A stretch of 64,000 bases of DNA. Source: Nitricoxidireducens sp046726235. Its GTDB lineage: Bacteria > Pseudomonadota > Gammaproteobacteria > Burkholderiales > Rhodocyclaceae. The notes beneath the pieces are model-generated. The model had not been told where the DNA came from and made no database searches. It saw only the letters and a list, made by a program, of their open reading frames with translations. A program made the translations under genes and the position numbers. Shown here one piece after another: positions 1 to 12,423 of the stretch; the stretch's first letter is position 1, and every line of letters begins with the position of its first letter. Location: positions 186,001 to 250,000 of the forward strand of contig JBKPAD010000010.1 of the NCBI GenBank assembly GCA_046726235.1, given 5' to 3'.

Positions 1-58
1 GGCGAGCCGCGACTTCTGCTGAAATGCGATAATCGCGGCCACAATCGGAGCCCCGCCC

Positions 59-601
59 ATGCTGATGAACGCCCACGATTCCTCCCTTCTCGTCATCGAC
101 GTCCAGGAACGCCTGCTGCCGCACATCCACGACTGGCAGCGCGTGCTCGAGAACGTCGAATGGCTGGTCAGGGTGGCGCAGAAGATCGGCGTGCCGGTGA
201 TGGCGACCGAGCAGTACCCGAAGGGTATCGGCCACACGCACGCCGAACTCGCGGCGCTGCTGCCGAAGGGAAGCGTCGGCGAGAAGATGCACTTCTCCTG
301 CGTCGCCGGCCGCTGCCTGACTTCGCTCGCCGGACACGAGCGCCGGCAGATGGTGGTCTGCGGCATCGAGTCCCACGTCTGCGTGCTGCAGACCGTGCTC
401 GACCTCAAGCAGCACGGCAAGGAAGTCTATGTCGTCGAGGACTCCGTCGGCTCGCGCAATCCGGCGGACAAGGCGCTGGCGCTCCAGCGCATGCGCGACC
501 ACGGCATCGACGTCGTCTCGCGCGAGATGGTGGCCTTCGAGTGGCTCCATGAAGCGGGCACGCCGCTGTTCAAGGAAGTCAATCAGCAGTTCCTCAAGTA
601 G
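59..601 (+). CDS. Isochorismatase-family cysteine hydrolase
   Basis: A 180-residue protein of the isochorismatase-like fold, a cytosolic family that cleaves amide or ether bonds in small molecules. The three catalytic positions of the family are visible: Asp14 in LLVIDVQERL, Lys76 in VGEKMHFS, and the nucleophile Cys108 in CGIESHVCVL. The length is normal for the single-domain family (about 180-210). A second in-frame ATG two codons downstream is an equally good start. It stands alone, 18 bp upstream of an outer-membrane protein gene. The substrate cannot be told from sequence; nicotinamidase, ureidoacrylate and isochorismate hydrolases share these residues. Confidence 0.85.
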   Translation: MLMNAHDSSLLVIDVQERLLPHIHDWQRVLENVEWLVRVAQKIGVPVMATEQYPKGIGHTHAELAALLPKGSVGEKMHFSCVAGRCLTSLAGHERRQMVVCGIESHVCVLQTVLDLKQHGKEVYVVEDSVGSRNPADKALALQRMRDHGIDVVSREMVAFEWLHEAGTPLFKEVNQQFLK

Positions 602-619
602 CCGCCGGTTCCCGGACTC

Positions 620-2371
620 GTGAACCGACGGCGCCCACGAATCCTCCCGCTGAGCGGCATCGCGGCGCTGGCGCTGCTGCCGGCCGCCGCGTTTTGTGCC
701 GAGTTTCCGCTCGGCGAGGCCGTGCTCGACGTTCGCGGCGCGCTGACGCTCGGCACTGCGGTGCGCACCGAAGCGCGCGACGCGGCGCTGCTGTGGAACA
801 ACAACAGTTCGCTGATCGGCGTCGCCGGCACCGCGCCGGGCGGGCGCAACCAGGATGACGGCAACCTGAACTTCGACAAGGGCGACGCCGTGTCGACGGT
901 GCTCAAGGGCTACGTCGACGTCCGCGCGCGCCATCGCGACCTTGCGGTGTTCACGCGCATCAAGGTCTGGCACGACTTCATCCTCGCCGACGCAGGCATG
1001 CCGTGGGGACATGCGCCCAACGGCTATGCCGCGGGACAGCCGCTCAGCGAGGCCGGCTCTCCGGGTCGTGCGCGCTTCTCGGGCGCCGCGATCGAGGACG
1101 CCTATGCCGACGGCCGCTTCGACGTTCGCGGCGCGCCGCTGCAGATCAAGCTGGGCCGCCAGACGCTGCCGTGGGGCGGCGGCTTCTTGATCGGCGGCGG
1201 CGTTGCCGATATCAATCCCACCGACGCGCCGGCCATGCGGCGGCCGGGCGCGCTGGCGGAGGAAACGAGGGTGGCGTTCCCGGCGCTGCATGCGCGGGTT
1301 GATGCGTCGCCGGCCCTGGCGTTCGAGGCCTTCAGCCAGTTTGGTTTCGAGCCGAGCGTCCATGTGCCTTGCGGTACGTTCTATTCGACCGCCGACTTCG
1401 TGGCGCCGGGCTGCGACCGCATCTGGGTCGCGCAGGCTGGCAACGACCGCAGCGCCGCCGGTTCGATTACTCGCGCGTCGGCTCCAGACGTTGCCCGCTC
1501 TGGCCAGTTCGGTGCTTTAGTCAGCTATCGCGTCGAGTCGCTGGCGACGATCTTCGGCGCCACGGCCTCGCAGTACCACAGCCGCATGCCTTTCGGCAGC
1601 ATGGTGAAGGGCGCCGTCGTGGGGCCTTTCGTTTCGGACGCACGTTTCCTGTTCGAGTATCCCGAGCGTATCCGGATGGTCGCGCTCGATTTCGCGACGC
1701 GGTTGCCCGGCGCGACCATCCGCGGCGAACTGACCCACAGGCCGAACCAGCCGATCCAACTCAACGGCCTCGACATGTTGGCTGCCTTCGCCTCGAATTC
1801 GGCTGGGCTGCTGCGCGCCGACGCCAACGCGACGTCCGTCGGCGCGACTTACCATGGCTACGACAGAAAACCGGTGACGCAATTGCAACTGGCCGCGAGC
1901 ACACGGCGCCCGGGCATCTTCGGCGCTGAGGCCGCGATGCTCAGCGGCGAAATCGGCATCAAGCATGTCGGTCGCCTGCCTGACGCCGCCGTGCGCCGCT
2001 ACGGTCGTTCCGATGTCTTCGGCTCCGGGCCGGTGACGGGCTCCGCTTGCACGGGATCGAGCATCACCTGCACCAGCCGCGGGTTCGTCACGACCCGCTC
2101 CTGGGGCTACCGCCTGCGCGCCGAGTTGTCGTACCCCGGCGCGATCGACGGCGTCGAACTCAAGCCCGGCATCCTCTATGGGCACGATGTGCGCGGCTGG
2201 TCGCCCGACGGCGTGTTCAGCGAAGGGCGCAAGGTGGCGACGCTTTCGCTGCGCGGGGAGATCGGGTCGCGCTATTTCGCCGAGTTCGCATGGCTGCAGG
2301 TCTGGGGCGGCGTCTACGACAACGCCAGGGATCGCGATGCCGCGACGCTGGTCGTCGGCCTGAGGTTCTGA
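620..2371 (+). CDS. DUF1302-family outer-membrane protein
   Basis: A 583-residue exported protein starting at GTG. An N-terminal signal peptide (basic RRRPR, then a hydrophobic stretch ending AAAFCAE) is followed by the features of the DUF1302 family: early LTLGTAVRTEARD, GRQTLPWGGGFLIGGG near residue 190, and a C-terminal strand ending in phenylalanine (VVGLRF), the usual outer-membrane beta-barrel signal. The family is found in Pseudomonas and betaproteobacteria, often with lipid or steroid catabolism, but its function is not settled. Only 4 bp separate it from the downstream sensor kinase, so the two are probably co-transcribed. Confidence 0.8.
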   Translation: MNRRRPRILPLSGIAALALLPAAAFCAEFPLGEAVLDVRGALTLGTAVRTEARDAALLWNNNSSLIGVAGTAPGGRNQDDGNLNFDKGDAVSTVLKGYVDVRARHRDLAVFTRIKVWHDFILADAGMPWGHAPNGYAAGQPLSEAGSPGRARFSGAAIEDAYADGRFDVRGAPLQIKLGRQTLPWGGGFLIGGGVADINPTDAPAMRRPGALAEETRVAFPALHARVDASPALAFEAFSQFGFEPSVHVPCGTFYSTADFVAPGCDRIWVAQAGNDRSAAGSITRASAPDVARSGQFGALVSYRVESLATIFGATASQYHSRMPFGSMVKGAVVGPFVSDARFLFEYPERIRMVALDFATRLPGATIRGELTHRPNQPIQLNGLDMLAAFASNSAGLLRADANATSVGATYHGYDRKPVTQLQLAASTRRPGIFGAEAAMLSGEIGIKHVGRLPDAAVRRYGRSDVFGSGPVTGSACTGSSITCTSRGFVTTRSWGYRLRAELSYPGAIDGVELKPGILYGHDVRGWSPDGVFSEGRKVATLSLRGEIGSRYFAEFAWLQVWGGVYDNARDRDAATLVVGLRF

Positions 2372-2375
2372 CGCG

Positions 2376-4223
2376 ATGCGGCACGACGACATGAACCAGT
2401 TGCGCGACCGTCTGAACGCCTCGGTCGTCAAGGTCACGTCGCTGGTCATGGGCGTCGTTTCGGTCGGGGCGATCCTCGCCTTCGTGCTGCTGACGCCGAC
2501 GCCGGGCGTGGCGCCGGAAGCGCGCTTCGCGCGCCTCGGACTGGCCGCGGTAGTGGCGCTGATTTCGCTGTTCGCCTATGTCATGGCGCGGCGCGGGTAC
2601 GTCCGGCGCGCGGCCGCAACCTTCGGCGTCGCCCTGTTCGCCGTGCTCATGGTTATGCCGGTGTTCCTGCAGCTCGGCGTGAATTCCGCCGGCATTCCGC
2701 TGCTCGCGGTGGTCGTGATGCTGATGGGCTTCATGATCCGGCCGGTCGCGGCGCTGGCGACCGCGGGCGTGGGCATTGCCGCCGTGCTCGGGCTGCTGTG
2801 GGCGCAGGCCGCCGGCGTGATCGCGGGGCCGACGCCGGCGACGGCGCCGTCGCCGGTGGTGCTCGCCGGCGCCTACGTCATCCTGTTCTTCACCATCGGC
2901 ATGCTGACCATGCGTTTCTCCGGGCTCTTCGGCAGCACCATCGAGCGGCTCGAGGAATCGCGGCGCGAACTCGAGGCGACGCTGGCGGCGCAGCGGGCGG
3001 GCGAACTGGCGCTCTACGAGGCGAAGGAGGCGGCGGAAGCGGCCAATGCCGCCAAGAGTCGGTTCCTGGCGACGATGTCGCACGAGATACGCACGCCGCT
3101 GAACGGCGTGCTCGGCATGGCGCAATTGCTGATGGATCGCGAGGTCAACGACGGCGACCGCATCGACTATGCGCGCACGATCCATCGTTCGGGCGAGAAC
3201 CTGCTCGCGATCCTCAACGACATCCTGGACTTCTCCAAGGTCGAAGCCGGCAAGGTGGAGCTCGACTCGGCGCCGTTCGATCCTGCCGACGTCGTGGCGG
3301 GCGTCAGCACGTTGTTCGGGGAAGCCGCGGAGCGCAAGGGCCTCGCACTCGCGGCGCGCTGGCACGGGCCGGCCGGCCGGCGTTATCGCGGCGATGCCCG
3401 TCGCCTGACGCAGATGCTGACGAACCTGGTGAACAACGCCGTCAAGTTCACCGGCAGCGGGCAGGTGCGCGTCGAGGCGCGCGAAGCGACGCACGACGAG
3501 ACGGCGGCGACGCTCGAGTTCTCTGTCTCCGACACCGGCAGCGGCGTGCCCGCAGACAAGCTGCACCTGTTGTTCAGCCCCTTCTCGCAAGCCGACAGTT
3601 CGACGACGCGGCAATACGGCGGCACGGGGCTCGGGCTGTCGATCGTGCGCAGCCTGGCACGCCTGATGGGCGGCGACGCCGACGTCGAGACCGAGGCCGG
3701 CAAGGGGTCGCGCTTCTGGTTCCGCGTTCGCGTCGGGCTGCCTGCGGCTGAGCAAAATCCAGACGACGCGGGACGCTCGGCCATCGCCGCCGCGCGCGGC
3801 AGCCTGTCGGGACGGGTGCTGGTCGTCGACGACGATGCGACCAACCGCAAGGTCATCGCGACGCTGCTGGCGAAGCTCGGCATGGCGGTCATCCTGTCCG
3901 AGGACGGCGCGCAGGGCGTCGCCGCGATCGCGGAAGGCGCGGCGCCGGACATCGTGCTGATGGACGTCCGCATGCCGGTGCTCGACGGCTACGAGGCGAC
4001 GCAGCGCATCCGCGCCTGGGAGGCCGAGCATCGCCGTCCGCGCGTGCCGATCGTCGCCCTGACGGCGGACGCTTTCGAAGAGCATCGCCAGCGCTGCCAG
4101 GCCGCGGGCATGGACGACTTCCTGACCAAGCCGCTGAACGCAGAAGGGCTGCTGGCCGTGCTGCGCAAGTGGCTGGCCGCGCCGGAAAGCAGCCCGCAGG
4201 CCCCGTCGGCAAAGGCTGTTTGA
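2376..4223 (+). CDS. Hybrid sensor histidine kinase with receiver domain
   Basis: A 615-residue inner-membrane kinase. Residues about 20-190 hold several hydrophobic segments, a multi-pass N-terminus with no large periplasmic domain. A short coiled coil follows (about 195-230). The HisKA domain has phospho-acceptor His236 in MSHEIRTPLNGVLG. The ATPase domain shows NLVNNAVKF, DTGSGVP and GGTGLGLSI. The C-terminal receiver has phospho-acceptor Asp530 in IVLMDVRMPVLDG, the acidic pair in VVDDDATN and the switch residues in ALTADA. No output domain or partner regulator lies nearby, so the phosphorelay target is unknown. An ATG at 2391 is an alternative start. Confidence 0.88.
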   Translation: MRHDDMNQLRDRLNASVVKVTSLVMGVVSVGAILAFVLLTPTPGVAPEARFARLGLAAVVALISLFAYVMARRGYVRRAAATFGVALFAVLMVMPVFLQLGVNSAGIPLLAVVVMLMGFMIRPVAALATAGVGIAAVLGLLWAQAAGVIAGPTPATAPSPVVLAGAYVILFFTIGMLTMRFSGLFGSTIERLEESRRELEATLAAQRAGELALYEAKEAAEAANAAKSRFLATMSHEIRTPLNGVLGMAQLLMDREVNDGDRIDYARTIHRSGENLLAILNDILDFSKVEAGKVELDSAPFDPADVVAGVSTLFGEAAERKGLALAARWHGPAGRRYRGDARRLTQMLTNLVNNAVKFTGSGQVRVEAREATHDETAATLEFSVSDTGSGVPADKLHLLFSPFSQADSSTTRQYGGTGLGLSIVRSLARLMGGDADVETEAGKGSRFWFRVRVGLPAAEQNPDDAGRSAIAAARGSLSGRVLVVDDDATNRKVIATLLAKLGMAVILSEDGAQGVAAIAEGAAPDIVLMDVRMPVLDGYEATQRIRAWEAEHRRPRVPIVALTADAFEEHRQRCQAAGMDDFLTKPLNAEGLLAVLRKWLAAPESSPQAPSAKAV

Positions 4224-4273
4224 CGCTCGCATCGAAGCCGCCGAATCACGCGCGGCGCGACAAACCTTTTCGC

Positions 4274-4279
4274 TATAAT
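4274..4279 (+). promoter_or_regulatory. Candidate -10 box ahead of pyrG
   Basis: A perfect TATAAT lies 26 bp before the pyrG start codon. No convincing -35 hexamer is found at 16-18 bp, so this rests on the -10 alone. Confidence 0.4.
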
Positions 4280-4304
4280 GCGGCTTTCCAGCACCCGTAG
4301 TCTC

Positions 4305-6768
<2,464 letters not shown>

Positions 6769-6769
<1 letters not shown>

Positions 6770-7062
6770 TGATCGCCCATCTCGTGCTCTTCACGCTGAA
6801 GCCGGGGATCGCGATGGACGACCCGCGCGTGATGCACGCGATCTCCGCCATGCACGCGCTGCCGAAGCATATTCCCGCGATCCGCGGCTGGGAACACGGC
6901 CGCAACACGACCGCAGACACCCTTGCCGCCGATTACGCGCTGCACGCGCTGTTCGACGACGAAGCCGCTCTCCACGGCTACTTCGAGCATCCGGCGCACC
7001 TGCCCGTGCTCGAGGCCTGGGATGCGGTGGCGACCCTTGCTTTCGCGGACTTCGAGCGGTGA
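6769..7062 (+). CDS. Dabb-family (stress-responsive alpha/beta barrel) protein
   Basis: A 97-residue protein opening MIAHLVLFTLKPG and containing AIRGWEHGRN and a YFEHPAHLPVLEAW helix, the pattern of the dimeric ferredoxin-like Dabb family. Its ATG overlaps the kdsA stop by one base and its stop overlaps the next GTG start. Members range from plant stress proteins to polyketide cyclases; no substrate can be assigned. Its place between kdsA and eno suggests co-expression rather than a shared pathway. Confidence 0.8.
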
Positions 7063-7352
7063 GCAAGCCGGCCTACCTCGTCGTGAACACCATCAGCGAC
7101 AAGCCCGAGGCAATGGCCGAATACCGCCGTCTCGCCGGCCCGGTCGTCGAGCAGTTCGGTGGCCGCTACATCGTGCGCGGCGGCGACTTCGAGGTGCTCG
7201 AAGGCGGTTGGCGGCCGCAGCGCATGGTGATCGTCGAGTTCCCGAGCATGGCCGTCGCGAAAGCGTTCTACGACTCGCCCGAATATCAGGTCGCCCGCAA
7301 GGCGCGCGACGGCGTGTCCGATTTCCAGATGCTGCTGGTCGAAGGTTATTGA
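7059..7352 (+). CDS. DUF1330-family protein
   Basis: A 97-residue protein with GTG start overlapping the preceding stop (GTGA). It shows the DUF1330 pattern: YLVVNTISDKPEAMAEYRR, GGRYIVRGGDFEVLEG, and IVEFPSMAVAKAFYDSPEYQ. This is a small dimeric alpha/beta-barrel fold related to the preceding Dabb protein, so two barrel proteins of the same fold class lie in tandem. Function unknown. Confidence 0.85.
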   Translation: MSKPAYLVVNTISDKPEAMAEYRRLAGPVVEQFGGRYIVRGGDFEVLEGGWRPQRMVIVEFPSMAVAKAFYDSPEYQVARKARDGVSDFQMLLVEGY

Positions 7353-7377
7353 TTCACCTATTCACAAGGAAGCCAAC

Positions 7378-8664
<1,287 letters not shown>

Positions 8665-8679
8665 GTCCGTTTCCCAGCG

Positions 8680-8958
8680 ATGCGCTGGCCCACCCTGGTG
8701 CTCGTCGCCCTCATCGTCCTGCTGCAGTATCCGCTGTGGCTGGGCAAGGGCGGCTGGCTCCGGGTCTGGGACATGGAGCGCCAGCTCAAGGGGCAGCGCG
8801 AGGTCAATGCCAAGCTGGAGCAGCGCAACGCCGGCCTCGACGCCGAAGTGCGCGACCTCAAGACCGGCTACGGCGCCATCGAGGAGCGCGCGCGCTTCGA
8901 GCTGGGGCTGATCAAGGACGGCGAGGTCTTCGTCCAGGTGCCGCAGAAGGCACCCTGA
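8680..8958 (+). CDS. ftsB: Cell division protein FtsB
   Basis: A 92-residue bitopic membrane protein of the divisome FtsQLB subcomplex. One transmembrane segment (about residues 5-22, WPTLVLVALIVLLQYPLWLG) is followed by a periplasmic coiled coil (about 28-65) and the C-terminal part with the EERARFELGLIKDGE motif. Its location directly after eno is the conserved arrangement. The last base of its stop codon is the first base of a 266-bp folded repeat. Confidence 0.93.
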   Translation: MRWPTLVLVALIVLLQYPLWLGKGGWLRVWDMERQLKGQREVNAKLEQRNAGLDAEVRDLKTGYGAIEERARFELGLIKDGEVFVQVPQKAP

Positions 8959-9223
8959 GCCTATTTCAGTAGGTCCCGCACCCCGCGTTGGGCCAAGGGC
9001 GGGATGAGCGCGAGGCGTCGTGGCGCAGCGAATGGTTGTTCCATTCGCAAGCCGCGCAACGAAGCGATCGCCCGCCCTTGGTCCAACCCGGAGGGCCGTC
9101 CTGCTTTGGGCGCGCTGCTTCGTTGTCGGTCGCTTGCATGGAGGGACCATGCTGCGCTTCCTCCGCCTCGCATCGCATCCCAAAGCAGGGCGGCGCGGGG
9201 CGCGCGACCTACTGAAATAGGCT
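8958..9223. repeat. Folded intergenic repeat, copy 1 (266 bp)
   Basis: Begins and ends with a perfect 18-bp inverted repeat, AGCCTATTTCAGTAGGTC at 8958-8975 and its complement at 9206-9223. Inside are two independent arms. Arm 1 pairs 8987-9003 with 9071-9087 (16 of 17) and is tipped by GCGAATGG-TTGTT-CCATTCGC (9028-9048). Arm 2 pairs 9095-9110 with 9179-9194 (15 of 16) and is tipped by GCATGG-AGGGA-CCATGC (9136-9152). It fills the gap between the convergent ftsB and carbonic-anhydrase genes. A second copy, about 95% identical, is at 14096-14360. No protein-coding content is credible. Confidence 0.85.
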
Positions 9224-9229
9224 CTGCGT

Positions 9230-9754
9230 TCAGCGGATTTCCTGCAGACGCGCGGCGTAGCGGCGCGCGTTCTCCACGTAGTGCGCGGCGGACGCCAGCA
9301 GCCGCGCCACTTCCTCGTCCGTGAGTTCGCGGACCACCTTTCCCGGCGAGCCCATCACCAGCGAGCGGTCGGGAATCACCTTGCCCTCGGGGATCAGCGT
9401 GTTGGCGCCGATCAGGCAGTTCCTGCCGATGACGGCGCGATTGAGGATCACGCTCTTGATGCCGATCAGCGAGCCGTCGCCGACCGTGCAGCCGTGCAGC
9501 ATGACGAGATGACCGACGGTGACGTCGCGGCCCAGCGTCAGCGGCACGCCGGCATCGGTGTGCAGCACCGAGCCGTCCTGGATGTTGGTGTTCTCGCCGA
9601 TCGTGATCGGGTCGTTGTCGCCGCGCAGCACGGCGTTCCACCAGACGCTCGCGTTCTCTGCGAGGCGCACGTCGCCGATGACGGTTGCGTTCGGCGCCAC
9701 CCAACTGCCGAGCGCGAGCTGCGGTCGCTTGTCGTCGATGGCGAAGACAGGCAT
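9230..9754 (-). CDS. Gamma-carbonic anhydrase family protein
   Basis: A 174-residue left-handed beta-helix protein built of hexapeptide repeats, related to YrdA, PaaY and gamma-carbonic anhydrases, which bind a metal at a trimer interface. Visible are RGDNDPITIGENTNIQDG followed by LHTD, and VGHLVMLHGCTVGDGSLIGIKSVI, which supply the three histidine ligands (LHTD, VGH, LHG). The C-terminal helix is LTDEEVARLLASAAHYVENA. Start ATG at 9754, 8 bp after the thioredoxin-like gene, so the pair is probably one transcript. Whether it has carbonic anhydrase activity is not decidable here. Confidence 0.88.
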   Translation of the reverse strand: MPVFAIDDKRPQLALGSWVAPNATVIGDVRLAENASVWWNAVLRGDNDPITIGENTNIQDGSVLHTDAGVPLTLGRDVTVGHLVMLHGCTVGDGSLIGIKSVILNRAVIGRNCLIGANTLIPEGKVIPDRSLVMGSPGKVVRELTDEEVARLLASAAHYVENARRYAARLQEIR

Positions 9755-9762
9755 GGCGGAAT

Positions 9763-10143
9763 TCAGGCCGGCTGCGGCACGGCGTCGCCGAGCGCGTCGC
9801 CGGCAGCATGCGCGGCGATGGCGTCGTCGATGAACTGGCGCAGGAAGCTCTCGCTCTGGTTGCTGTGGAAGCGCGCCGTCGCGGTGCCGCGCACGTAGGC
9901 GATCACGGTCGGAAAGCCGCGCACCTGGTGGCGGCCGGCGATGCGCATGTTCTCGTCGGCATCGACCTTGGCCAGCAGGAAGGCGCCGCCGTAGTCGCGC
10001 GCCAGCTGCTCGAGGCGCGGCGTCAGCACGCGGCAGGGTGCGCACCATTCGGCGCCGATGTCGACGAGCACGGGCGCCTCGTGCGAGCGCTCGACCACCC
10101 GCTGCTCGAAGTCGGCTTCCTCGACGTCGTAAACCAGGCCCAT
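9763..10143 (-). CDS. Thioredoxin-domain protein
   Basis: A 126-residue cytosolic thioredoxin fold with the active site WCAPC (Cys34, Cys37) and the cis-proline loop GFPTVIAY. The N-terminus VYDVEEADFEQRVVERS resembles the thioredoxin domain of YbbN/CnoX chaperedoxins, but the TPR tail of that family is absent. A short Ala-rich C-terminal tail ends AVPQPA. It is first in a two-gene unit with the carbonic-anhydrase-like gene and is divergent from the diguanylate cyclase. Likely a thiol-disulfide or chaperone-type role. Confidence 0.85.
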   Translation of the reverse strand: MGLVYDVEEADFEQRVVERSHEAPVLVDIGAEWCAPCRVLTPRLEQLARDYGGAFLLAKVDADENMRIAGRHQVRGFPTVIAYVRGTATARFHSNQSESFLRQFIDDAIAAHAAGDALGDAVPQPA

Positions 10144-10252
10144 GGCGATTCCTCTTCGATACGGAAAGGGCGAAATGATAGCGGATGCCGCGCGGCGAGC
10201 CGCGCGCTACAATCGCGGCTAAGGGTTCCCTTAGGTCCTGCGGGAGAGTGAA

Positions 10253-11257
10253 ATGGAGTATCGCGACAGCGTCGAAAAAAGTGCCGAATACCTGCGTTTG
10301 GCCCTGCCCCTGATGTCGCGCCAGGCCGCCGCCCTGCACCCGGTCAGCTATGCCGTCTGGTACGAGTACGTGGCGGGAACGAATTCCGCGCTGCGCACGA
10401 TCGTCGACGAGCACACCCGCGACGGCAGCCCGCTCGACGAGAAGGCGACCTTCGAGATATTCCGCAAGCACGTCGCCGGCCTCGACCACGAACTCGCGCA
10501 GCGCGTCAGCGACCGCTTCCAGAAGGTGCTCGCCGACATGTCGCAATCGGCCCGGCAGGCCGGCGACCATGCCGACCAGTTCGGCAACGCGCTGGCGAAG
10601 CTCTCCGAGGAAGCGGATTCGCGAGAGCTCGGCGCCGACGTCATCCTCGGCCTCAGCCGCAACATGCAGGCCTCGATCTCGGCGCTCAAGGGGCGCCTCG
10701 ACGAAAGCCGCCGCGAGATCGAGCAACTGCGCCAGGAAGTCACGCGAGCGCGGGAAGATGCGCTGGCCGACAGCCTCACCGGGCTCGTCAACCGCCGCGG
10801 TTTCGACCTGGCGCTGGATGCAAGGCTGTCGGGTGATGATCCCGAGGAAACCCGTCCCAGCCTGCTGATCGTCGACATCGACCACTTCAAGCGCGTGAAC
10901 GACAACTACGGCCATGTCTTCGGCGACAAGGTGATCCGCGCGGTGGCCCAGATACTCAAGGACAACGTCAAGGGCAAGGACACGGCCGCGCGCTACGGCG
11001 GCGAGGAGTTCTGCATCCTGCTGCCGGAAACGACGCTGGACGGCGCGCGCTACGTCGCCGAAAAAATTCGCTCCACGGTCGAGAAGTGCCGCATCAAGCG
11101 TTCGGACAGCAAGGAGGTGGTCGCGAACGTCACCGTGTCCGTCGGTGCCGCGTGGCTCCGCGGCGGCGAATCGGCGAGCGAATTCGTCGCCCGCGCCGAT
11201 GCCGCGCTCTACCGGTCGAAGGCCGCCGGACGCAACCGGGTCACGCTGGCGGCATGA
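10253..11257 (+). CDS. Diguanylate cyclase (GGDEF)
   Basis: A 334-residue soluble protein. Residues 1-170 are helical with a coiled coil leading into the catalytic domain. The GGDEF domain starts at ADSLTGLVNRRGFD; the signature is GGEEF at 249-253, preceded by DIDHFKRVND, so synthesis of cyclic di-GMP is expected. The inhibitory I-site (RxxD) reads K-G-K-D, so product feedback may be weak. No EAL domain. The start is supported by GGGAG about 7 bp upstream. No transmembrane segment is seen, so the N-terminal half is a cytosolic sensor of unknown input. Confidence 0.9.
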   Translation: MEYRDSVEKSAEYLRLALPLMSRQAAALHPVSYAVWYEYVAGTNSALRTIVDEHTRDGSPLDEKATFEIFRKHVAGLDHELAQRVSDRFQKVLADMSQSARQAGDHADQFGNALAKLSEEADSRELGADVILGLSRNMQASISALKGRLDESRREIEQLRQEVTRAREDALADSLTGLVNRRGFDLALDARLSGDDPEETRPSLLIVDIDHFKRVNDNYGHVFGDKVIRAVAQILKDNVKGKDTAARYGGEEFCILLPETTLDGARYVAEKIRSTVEKCRIKRSDSKEVVANVTVSVGAAWLRGGESASEFVARADAALYRSKAAGRNRVTLAA

Positions 11258-11377
11258 CTTTGCCGGCGCGCCGAGGCGCGATTGCCGGCTGCGTAACGTG
11301 GTAACTTACCGGCCCGCTCGGGTGGGTCTTCTTCCCGCTCAGCACGAAGCCCACGCGCAGGCAGGCGACTCTCCCCA

Positions 11378-11926
11378 ATGGCACTCAAATCCACCGTCTT
11401 CAAGGCCAACGTCAACGTCTCCGACCTTGATCGGCATTACTACGCGGCCCACAGCCTGACGCTGGCGCGCCATCCGTCGGAAACCGACCAGCGCATGATG
11501 GTGCGCCTGCTCGCCTTCGCGCTGTTCGCCGACGAGCGCCTCGAATTCGGCAAGGGCCTGTCGACCACCGACGAGCCGGCACTGTGGCTGAAGGACTACA
11601 CCGGCGAGGTCAAGCTGTGGATCGAGGTCGGGCTGCCCGACGAGCGCGTGCTGCGCCGCGCGGCGGGCAAGGCCGACGAAGTGGTGCTGCTCGCCTACGG
11701 CGGGCGCACGGTCGATCTCTGGTGGCAGAAGGAAGGCGCCGCGCTGTCGCGCCTCGGCAACCTGCGCGTGCTGGCGGTATCGCCGGAGGCATCGGCCGAG
11801 CTCGAAGCGCTCGTCGAACGCGGCATGGACCTGCAATGCACGATCCAGGACGGGCAGGTATGGCTGACGGACGGAGCGCAGACCGTCCACATCGAACCAC
11901 GGCGCCTCGAACCAAGCGCCAACTGA
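11378..11926 (+). CDS. yaeQ: YaeQ family protein
   Basis: A 182-residue protein matching YaeQ throughout: ALKSTVFKANVNVSDLDRHYY at the start, HPSETDQRMMVRLLAFAL, TDEPALWLKDYTGEVKLWIEVG, and the C-terminal LQCTIQDGQVWLTDG. The fold is PD-(D/E)xK-like; the family was once linked to suppression of rfaH mutations in enteric bacteria, but its activity remains undefined. 17 bp upstream of a small membrane-protein gene. Confidence 0.93.
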   Translation: MALKSTVFKANVNVSDLDRHYYAAHSLTLARHPSETDQRMMVRLLAFALFADERLEFGKGLSTTDEPALWLKDYTGEVKLWIEVGLPDERVLRRAAGKADEVVLLAYGGRTVDLWWQKEGAALSRLGNLRVLAVSPEASAELEALVERGMDLQCTIQDGQVWLTDGAQTVHIEPRRLEPSAN

Positions 11927-11943
11927 AGAACAGGGAGCACGCA

Positions 11944-12411
11944 ATGCCCTTCAAATCCCGACTGATCCAAGCCATCCGCGACGAAGAGGCCAAGCTGCGG
12001 ACCGAGCAGACGATTCATATCACCGGTCCCGGCTTCGTGCTGGTCGCGTTCGTCGCCATTGCCGGATGGTTCGCCGTGCGCGTCCTCCACGCGCCGGAGC
12101 TGTTCGGCGGAGCTTTCGACGTGATCGGCTATGGATTTCTCGGGCTCGTCATTGCGGGCTCGATAGGGCGGGGATACACGCTCGAGAAATGGCTGGCGCG
12201 CTGGGTGCAACTGCGTACCGAGCACCAGGAGCGCGTCGCCAGGATCGAAGCGGTGATGGCGAGGCTGGAAAAGGAAGGGCTCGAAGAAGCGGAGCTCGCC
12301 GTCGCGCCGGCACCCGGCGAGCCGCAACCGCCGGCGCCGCCCGGCGACGATCCGTGGCTGCGCGCACTGGCCACGCCGAAAAAGGATGCCGCCGCAGAGA
12401 AAGAGTCGTAG
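11944..12411 (+). CDS. Small membrane protein with C-terminal coiled coil
   Basis: A 155-residue protein of unrecognised family. Two hydrophobic segments are visible, about residues 28-48 (GPGFVLVAFVAIAGWFAVRV) and 58-78 (FDVIGYGFLGLVIAGSIGRG), then a basic amphipathic stretch and coiled coil (VQLRTEHQERVARIEAVMARLEKEG), then a Pro/Ala-rich tail ending KKDAAAEKES. The start is supported by GGGAG 8 bp upstream. Same strand as yaeQ with a 17-bp gap; convergent with yaiI, 12 bp away. Confidence 0.65.
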   Translation: MPFKSRLIQAIRDEEAKLRTEQTIHITGPGFVLVAFVAIAGWFAVRVLHAPELFGGAFDVIGYGFLGLVIAGSIGRGYTLEKWLARWVQLRTEHQERVARIEAVMARLEKEGLEEAELAVAPAPGEPQPPAPPGDDPWLRALATPKKDAAAEKES

Positions 12412-12423
12412 CGCGAGCGGCGC

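Noticed and set aside
4278..4304. Nine-residue longer start for pyrG
   Set aside because: The ATG overlaps the TATAAT box and the added residues are not part of the family.
8966..9220. Several 60-100-codon open frames on both strands in the folded repeat
   Set aside because: The same peptides recur at the second copy at 14.1-14.36 kb and follow the palindromes; they are by-products of a non-coding repeat.
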